From positions 309,571-319,137 of the forward strand of contig NZ_ML142854.1 of NCBI RefSeq assembly GCF_004138495.1: a stretch of 9,567 nucleotides of DNA. The letters are read 5' to 3'. Positions 5,813-9,567 of this stretch are shown here, one piece after another. Under the pieces are notes generated by a model, which saw nothing but the letters and a program-made list of their open reading frames with translations, ran no database searches and was not told the origin of the DNA. A program made the position numbers and the translations under genes. Positions within the stretch are counted from its first letter, which is position 1. Every line of letters begins with the position of its first letter. The stretch comes from Phytoactinopolyspora endophytica (GTDB lineage Bacteria > Actinomycetota > Actinomycetes > Jiangellales > Jiangellaceae).

Positions 5813-6172
5813 ATGGCTGTTTTCGTAGGGTCCGTTGTACTGAATGTATCGAACAGCGGCAGAGCTGCCGCGTTTTGGACCGAGGCCCTCGGATATGTTC
5901 AACGGCCCAGCAATCCAGACTTCCTCCATCCTGAGGAGTGGAGTTCTCCCTCGGCCACGCGGCAAGACCACGGCGCCGGTGCGCACGTCCACCTGGACAC
6001 AGACGACAAGATGCATCTCGACCTCTGGATAGACGAAGACTCGGATCTGCAGACTGAGGTGGAGCGTCTCGTCTCTCTCGGAGCACGACGAGTGGACTGG
6101 GTCTATTCGGAGGACGCCGAACATGTGGTCCTCGCCGACACAGAAGGCAACCTGTTCTGTGTCTGCGCCTGA
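5813..6172 (+). CDS. Small VOC (glyoxalase-like) family protein
   Basis: 119 residues, a single complete VOC unit made of two beta-alpha-beta-beta-beta halves. The N-terminal strand VGSVVLNVSN is followed by the helix RAAAFWTEALGY, then HVHLDTDDKMHLDLWID (strands with His and Asp/Glu that in relatives line the binding cleft), the helix DLQTEVERLVSLGARRVDW and the final hairpin HVVLADTEGNLFCV. The length is typical of this actinobacterial glyoxalase-like subgroup. No enzymatic activity can be deduced; members are often annotated as glyoxalase or bleomycin-resistance-like. The gene stands alone, with decayed DNA upstream and a long palindrome 5 bases after its stop, which may double as a transcription terminator. 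It is convergent with the C-N hydrolase at 6303-7301. Confidence 0.9.
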   Translation: MAVFVGSVVLNVSNSGRAAAFWTEALGYVQRPSNPDFLHPEEWSSPSATRQDHGAGAHVHLDTDDKMHLDLWIDEDSDLQTEVERLVSLGARRVDWVYSEDAEHVVLADTEGNLFCVCA

Positions 6173-6176
6173 AAGC

Positions 6177-6220
6177 GACGTTGTCCGTAGACACAAGACA
6201 ATGCGTCTACAGACAACGTC
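6177..6220. repeat. 44-bp imperfect palindrome related to the MNT-HEPN operator
   Basis: GACGTTGTCCGTAGAC (6177-6192) and GTCTACAGACAACGTC (6205-6220) are inverse complements with one mismatch and a 12-base centre. On the minus strand the right-hand half (TGTCTTGTGTCTACGGACAACGT region) aligns with the corresponding half of the 4802-4845 palindrome in the same orientation, and both begin with ACGTT and end with AACGT. TAGACG and TTGTCT sit where the other element has its -35 and -10. No MNT gene lies downstream; the VOC gene end is there instead. It could be an orphan operator, or it could act as the terminator of the VOC gene, although no T-run follows. Confidence 0.6.
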
Positions 6221-6228
6221 TACTTACA

Positions 6229-6279
6229 TGCTGCGCGGCGAGATGACGGACGAGAACGTCAAAGCCGCGAGCTGTCCGT
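6229..6279 (+). other. Possible 16-codon mini-ORF or gene remnant after the palindrome
   Basis: ATG at 6229, directly right of the palindrome, opens MLRGEMTDENVKAASCP and stops at TAG 6277-6279. The MTDENVKAA stretch looks like a natural protein start, but there is no ribosome site and the gene is cut short. It may be the first codons of a lost gene once controlled by the palindrome. The evidence is weak. Confidence 0.15.
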
Positions 6280-6302
6280 AGGATCCCAGGACTGCTTGAC
6301 GC

Positions 6303-7301
6303 TTAGACCACGCTTCGATCGTTGCTTCTGGGATCGTCGTGGACGAGGTGGGGTTCGTAGATGCCCGCACGGGCTTTTCGTCTCCAAGGCCGTGCCAGGT
6401 CGTTTGGATCATCGAAGATCTCGGTGGTGATCACGGAGGGCATCTCGCGCTGTGAGCACTGGGCCAACCAGGCGCCTCGCGGAGAGACCACACCGGACGG
6501 GGCATCGGCCGCGTGCCGTGCGTCCACAGCGAAGCTGACCCAGTAGCTATTGGTGAGCGCATGGGCTTGAGCCTCGGTCGCGAAGACCCTCCCTCCCGGA
6601 TCGGGAGGGCCGGCGGTGGAGAAAAGCACGCAGTCGACGTCCAGCTGCTCGTACTCGATAAAGGCCTCCGGGAAATGGACCTCGATGCCTAGCGACAGTC
6701 CGAACCGGACGCCGTCGACTTCGAAGGTCACCGGTGCGGACCCCGGCGAGTACATGTACGTGATCTTGGTGTTCGACAACAAGCGTTCGTCATAACGGGT
6801 CGCCACCTCTCCTCGATCAGAGATGACGTACAGACTGTTATGCGGCCGGTGCGGCGGTGTGAGGCGATGGATCGAGCCCACAACCGTCCAGAGCCGGAGC
6901 TCTCGTGCCAGTTCCATGATTTCGGCTAGCTCGTCGCGCAAAACGTTCCACTCGGCCCTGTCCCAGTCGGCCGGACCGATATGGTCGGGGCCATTCACGG
7001 ACATCTTGAGCTTGTGTGCCCAGCACAGTGCCCCTTCCGGAAAGTGGATCAGCCGCGCGTCCGAGTCGCGCGCCTCGCGCATCAGGCGCCGTATCTCCTG
7101 CCCGCTCGCTCGCACTGCGTCCTTGTCGCGGGGATCGTCACCAAGAACGACCTGCGCGACCGCCAAGCGCATGCTTTTTGCCTCCGACATGTCATCTCCA
7201 GTCGACGTCGATCGGAAGTGCCGGAGGGCAGACGTATAGGACTCACCGGTCTTGGCCGCTCGGGCTCGCACACGGCGTTTGAAGTTCCTGTTCGCTGTCA
7301 T
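6303..7301 (-). CDS. Carbon-nitrogen hydrolase (nitrilase superfamily) lacking catalytic Lys and Cys; probable pseudoenzyme
   Basis: 332 residues from ATG 7301, with GGAAGG 4 bases upstream; ATG 7313 and GTG/ATG further up are alternatives. Residues 1-37 are a basic segment NRNFKRRVRARAAKTGESYT followed by SALRHFRS, a short motif I have seen at the N-terminus of other actinobacterial proteins. The nitrilase fold starts at MRLAVAQ (44-50). The catalytic Glu is present in HFPEGAL (E89). The Lys site reads RYDERLLSN, with E172 instead of K (codon 6788-6786), and the nucleophile site reads FGLSLGIE, with G205 instead of C (codon 6689-6687). Each substitution can arise by one base change. The frame is otherwise open and the fold motifs (LWTVVGSIHR, NSLYVISDRG, YWVSFAV, SGVVSP) are kept, so selection still seems to act. 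Amidase/nitrilase chemistry is not expected. It is divergent from its paralogue at 7532-8389. An internal ATG at 7190 with GGAGA before it could start a form without the basic segment. Confidence 0.88.
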   Translation of the reverse strand: MTANRNFKRRVRARAAKTGESYTSALRHFRSTSTGDDMSEAKSMRLAVAQVVLGDDPRDKDAVRASGQEIRRLMREARDSDARLIHFPEGALCWAHKLKMSVNGPDHIGPADWDRAEWNVLRDELAEIMELARELRLWTVVGSIHRLTPPHRPHNSLYVISDRGEVATRYDERLLSNTKITYMYSPGSAPVTFEVDGVRFGLSLGIEVHFPEAFIEYEQLDVDCVLFSTAGPPDPGGRVFATEAQAHALTNSYWVSFAVDARHAADAPSGVVSPRGAWLAQCSQREMPSVITTEIFDDPNDLARPWRRKARAGIYEPHLVHDDPRSNDRSVV

Positions 7302-7531
7302 CTGGCCTTCCATGCCTCGCACGTAGATCCCCCAGCGACCTTGACGCCCGAGACGAACAGACCAGGACAACGACCCTGAGACGACAATCCCTTTGCCTCC
7401 GAAGGACGACCATGCTGGGGAAGGTCGATGGAGGTTCGGCGTAGGGCCACGCCAGTTGGAACGTTACCAACTCGCTTCCCGAGGGACAAACACCCTCGAT
7501 GCTTGGTGCGAGTCTGCGATGATCGGACGCC
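7302..7531. promoter_or_regulatory. Divergent promoter region between two C-N hydrolase genes, with twin palindromes
   Basis: This 230-bp region holds no gene. It contains two successive 19-base inverted repeats with the same 6-7-6 geometry: AGTTGG-AACGTTA-CCAACT (7454-7472) and CGAGGG-ACAAACA-CCCTCG (7480-7498), centres 26 bases apart. The first is nearly a full palindrome through its AACGTT centre. Neither is followed by a T-run. They lie 34-78 bases before the rightward gene. Inference: binding sites for a dimeric regulator, perhaps two different ones because the arm sequences differ. No convincing -35/-10 pair was found for either gene. Confidence 0.4.
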
Positions 7532-8389
7532 ATGGCGGTGTTGAGGATCGCGGTTGCGCAGGGTGTCGGAAAAAATGACTCTCCGGATGGTGATTCGATT
7601 CGGGAGCAGGGGCGTCGGGTTCGGGAGCTGATGGGTCTGGCGGCCGACGGCGATGCTCGGCTCGTCTTGTTCACGGAGGGGGCACTATCGGGGTATCCGG
7701 ACAAGCGGCGCATGTCGAGTGATCCGCATCGGCTGGCCGAGTCGGACTGGTCACGAGTGGACTGGCAGGTGCTCGCTGCTGAACGGCAGCAGACGATCGA
7801 GCGAGCCGGAGAGCTTGGACTGTGGACCGTTGTCGGGTCGGTGCACCGCGAGCCCGGCCCTGAACGGCCGTTCAACAGTTTGTATGTGATCAGTGACGGT
7901 GGGCTCCTAGTTGCGAGGTACGACAAGCGGTATCTCTCAAACACGGAGTCGTCGTTCATGTATGCAGCCGGTGACCACGCAACCGTCTTCTCGGTCGATG
8001 GGCTCCGCTTCGGATGCGCCCTGTGCATCGAAGCACGCATGTCGCAAGTGTTCATCGAGTACGAGTCGCTGGGGGCAGACTGTGTGCTGCTGGCCAGCTA
8101 CAGCGATGGACTGGCGGCAGAGTCACTCGATGATCGGCGGCCGTTGGCACACGCGCTGTTGACTGAAATGTGGATCGCGTTCGCAGTGCCTGGTGTTGCC
8201 CCGGGAACGGTGACATCGGGTGTCGCGGCCCCAGATGATCGTTGGCTGGCTCGCGGCAAGCCTGACGGAACACCCCAGGTGGTGTTCGCCGACCTCGACC
8301 CTGACAATCGCGCGATGCATGCGGGTTACGACAGCGGAAGAGCTTGGCTGGCACGTCACCGCGAGGCGGTAACAACTCCGCAGCCCTGA
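7532..8389 (+). CDS. Carbon-nitrogen hydrolase (nitrilase superfamily), catalytically complete
   Basis: 285 residues from ATG 7532; an in-frame TGA at 7520-7522 makes this the first possible ATG. The Glu-Lys-Cys triad is complete: E49 in LFTEGALSGYP, K132 in RYDKRYLSN and C165 in FGCALCIEAR. Other family landmarks are LRIAVAQG (4-11), GLWTVVGSVHR (96-106), NSLYVISDGG, VTSGVAAPDDRWLA and VVFADLD near the end. Such enzymes hydrolyse amides, nitriles, ureas or carbamoyl compounds in the cytosol, and the substrate here is not predictable. It lacks the basic N-terminal segment of the neighbouring paralogue. No ribosome site precedes the ATG (only CGGACGCC), so initiation may be leaderless or weak. 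Two 19-base palindromes lie upstream. It is convergent with the PP2C gene. Confidence 0.92.
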   Translation: MAVLRIAVAQGVGKNDSPDGDSIREQGRRVRELMGLAADGDARLVLFTEGALSGYPDKRRMSSDPHRLAESDWSRVDWQVLAAERQQTIERAGELGLWTVVGSVHREPGPERPFNSLYVISDGGLLVARYDKRYLSNTESSFMYAAGDHATVFSVDGLRFGCALCIEARMSQVFIEYESLGADCVLLASYSDGLAAESLDDRRPLAHALLTEMWIAFAVPGVAPGTVTSGVAAPDDRWLARGKPDGTPQVVFADLDPDNRAMHAGYDSGRAWLARHREAVTTPQP

Positions 8390-8567
8390 GTCGCGGGGCG
8401 TATGTCAACGGAGCGTCACCAGGCCGACTCACGACGGACCACAACGGGTGTCCGTTTCGGCGAAACGTACGCGTCGTTCGGCACACCACCACCTTCGCGT
8501 CCGTAGCATCAAGGCAGACTTGCCCTGGACGGTGCTCATCAGGTCTCGGCCGGGTGTCAAGCATGTT
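8390..8567. other. Convergent intergenic gap, 178 bases
   Basis: Holds no gene. The only structure seen is CGTTTC-GGC-GAAACG (8453-8467), a 6-bp hairpin with a 3-base loop. It is too weak and lacks a T-run, so it is at best a poor bidirectional terminator. Confidence 0.35.
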
Positions 8568-9410
8568 CTAGAGCCTGCCGAACCGGCAATATGCCGCGGT
8601 GGCATCGTCGTGGGCCTTGCCCGGATATTGCTCGGCGGTATTGCGCTCTACGTCGCGGACACGCCGTACCAGTTCCGCTGGCCCTTGGTTGTCGAGCAGG
8701 TCGAGGAGATCGCGCCAACTGAGCAGACCGAACCGGTCGACCAGGCGGCTGGCTCCGTCGCTGAGGAGCGCGGCGGCGCTTACATCGGCCAGGGGCACGG
8801 TGCCGGTTAGAGCGTGGGCCGCCGCGTCGGGTTGGGAGCTGGCGACCCAGAATCCGCCTTCGACGTTTCGGTGACGCCGCCACTCGGCGATGTACTCCCT
8901 CAGGCCCGCTCGGTACTCGGCGCTGCCAAGAGGATTCTCCCGCATCGATGCTGGCATCTCCCGCTGGAACGCGTCGACGCGGTGGTCACAGATGACCTCG
9001 ATGCGGTCTGCTAGGTCGAGCACCAACGGCGAGTCAGCGAGGACGAGGTAGTCCAGCCGATCGCCGTTCTCCCGGATCGCCGTCACGGTTGACGACGGCG
9101 TGCCCGGGTGGCCGAGATCGCAATCGGCCCTATGCAGATCCCTGACGTGGATGATCGCCTGAGCGAGGCAGTCGTGAAGTGGGCGTTCGAGTTCGGCCAT
9201 CCGTGCTACCAAGGCATAACCGACCGCACGGCTATACCAGGCAACCCCATGGACGCATCCGGAATCCGCGCCCTCGGGCGTCCCCGCACCGTCGATGACG
9301 ACAGCTCCGCCAGAGGTTGCGGCGACGAAGTCCTCGTTGAGCACGTCTGCGTGCTGCGGGGAAGATGCGAAGCATACGTCCATGGCGAATTGATCATAGA
9401 CACCCGGCAC
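8568..9410 (-). CDS. PP2C-like serine/threonine phosphatase (PP2C_2 type), full-length paralogue
   Basis: 280 residues from GTG 9410; ATG 9383 is an alternative start. The metal-site landmarks of PP2C phosphatases are present in order: NEDF (25-28), VIDGAG (38-43, in place of the classical DGHGG), STVTAI-x-YLVLADS (107-127), LLSDGASRLVDRF (215-227) and HDDAT (267-271). The SDGASR-x-DRFG segment is characteristic of the actinobacterial group often annotated as protein phosphatase 2C domain protein. It probably dephosphorylates protein Ser/Thr in the cytosol, but no partner kinase is present here. A frame open in-phase upstream to a TAG at 9461-9459 adds WHETVKDLQAHDHVPGVYD-like sequence without an ATG, GTG or TTG start, so the extra part may belong to a fused or lost 5' end. 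A decayed paralogue lies at 5053-5572. Confidence 0.8.
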   Translation of the reverse strand: MPGVYDQFAMDVCFASSPQHADVLNEDFVAATSGGAVVIDGAGTPEGADSGCVHGVAWYSRAVGYALVARMAELERPLHDCLAQAIIHVRDLHRADCDLGHPGTPSSTVTAIRENGDRLDYLVLADSPLVLDLADRIEVICDHRVDAFQREMPASMRENPLGSAEYRAGLREYIAEWRRHRNVEGGFWVASSQPDAAAHALTGTVPLADVSAAALLSDGASRLVDRFGLLSWRDLLDLLDNQGPAELVRRVRDVERNTAEQYPGKAHDDATAAYCRFGRL

Positions 9411-9567
9411 ATGGTCGTGCGCCTGTAGGTCCTTGACGGTTTCGTGCCAGTTGACCTTCTACACCGAGCAAGGCTTCAAACCAACCACTCACACTGCGGA
9501 GGATGAGGGACGCGGCCGCCGCAGGCGCCTCGTGAAAAGATCTATCCCGGGCCGAATCGGACTAGGT
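9400..9567 (+). other. Open frame at the right edge with a GNAT-like tail motif
   Basis: One plus-strand frame is open from 9400 to the window end without an ATG start (a TTG at 9433 is the nearest candidate). It reads QLTFYTEQGFKPTTHTAEDE followed by a basic tail RRRRLVKRS. FYTEQGFKPT resembles the Y-x-x-x-GF pattern near the C-terminus of GNAT acetyltransferases. Without the preceding acetyl-CoA loop this is at most a remnant or a chance match. The left part overlaps the start of the PP2C gene on the other strand. Confidence 0.2.

Noticed and set aside
7243..8055. Long minus-strand open frame of about 270 codons over the active C-N hydrolase
   Set aside because: Composition is Ser/Arg/Pro-rich without motifs and it lies opposite the catalytic core of a real gene; a typical shadow frame in GC-rich DNA.
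1..9567. CRISPR array, tRNA, rRNA, insertion-sequence ends or integrase attachment site
   Set aside because: No regularly spaced direct repeats, no cloverleaf sequence, no transposase or integrase motif and no terminal inverted repeats with target duplications were found by eye.

Overview
The window looks like chromosomal accessory DNA of a high-GC Gram-positive bacterium (Actinomycetota). By eye the base composition is GC-rich, coding regions have G/C-rich third positions, GTG starts are used, at least one gene appears to be leaderless, and most protein families recognised here (DUF402, two-domain VOC proteins, an MNT-HEPN module with a winged-helix N-terminus, PP2C_2-like phosphatases, and carbon-nitrogen hydrolases with a TGESYT-type N-terminal segment) are ones I associate with Streptomyces-like and Kribbella-like genomes. 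The genus cannot be fixed from the sequence alone. No rRNA, tRNA, CRISPR array, transposase, integrase or plasmid gene was seen.

Layout, left to right. 1-735 is the 3' part of a two-domain VOC (glyoxalase-fold) protein. It is followed on the same strand by a nucleoside hydrolase (789-1703) that appears to be preceded by a ten-codon mini-ORF. 1704-2407 is decayed: two short remnants abut near 1785-1795, then comes a PHP-domain phosphatase pseudogene on the minus strand with two compensating frameshifts and a lost C-terminus. On the plus strand follow an intact DUF402 protein (2514-3158) and an intact class I SAM-dependent methyltransferase (3284-3940) with a leaderless-type promoter. 3942-4783 (minus) is a nucleotidyltransferase/HEPN toxin-antitoxin pair. 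The MNT gene has one frameshift, the HEPN gene several, but their promoter and a 44-bp palindromic operator are preserved. 5053-5572 is a PP2C-like phosphatase pseudogene carrying two internal deletions. Its full-length paralogue is at 8568-9410, same strand. 5813-6172 is a small intact VOC protein, followed by a second palindrome related to the one at the MNT promoter. Two carbon-nitrogen hydrolase paralogues are arranged head to head (6303-7301 minus, 7532-8389 plus). The first lacks the catalytic Lys and Cys of the family, while the second has all three. The window ends in a partial reading frame with a GNAT-like motif.

How it fits together. The intact genes (VOC, nucleoside hydrolase, DUF402, methyltransferase, VOC, two C-N hydrolases, PP2C) do not form an obvious pathway. 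Most are separate single-gene transcription units. The rest is a graveyard in which at least four genes have decayed by small indels, truncation or deletion. The most interesting items are the pseudoenzyme/enzyme pair of divergent C-N hydrolases with twin palindromes between them, the two related long palindromes (one controlling the broken toxin-antitoxin module, the other with no recognisable gene), and the intact/deleted PP2C pair. No convincing new defence or biosynthetic system was found.
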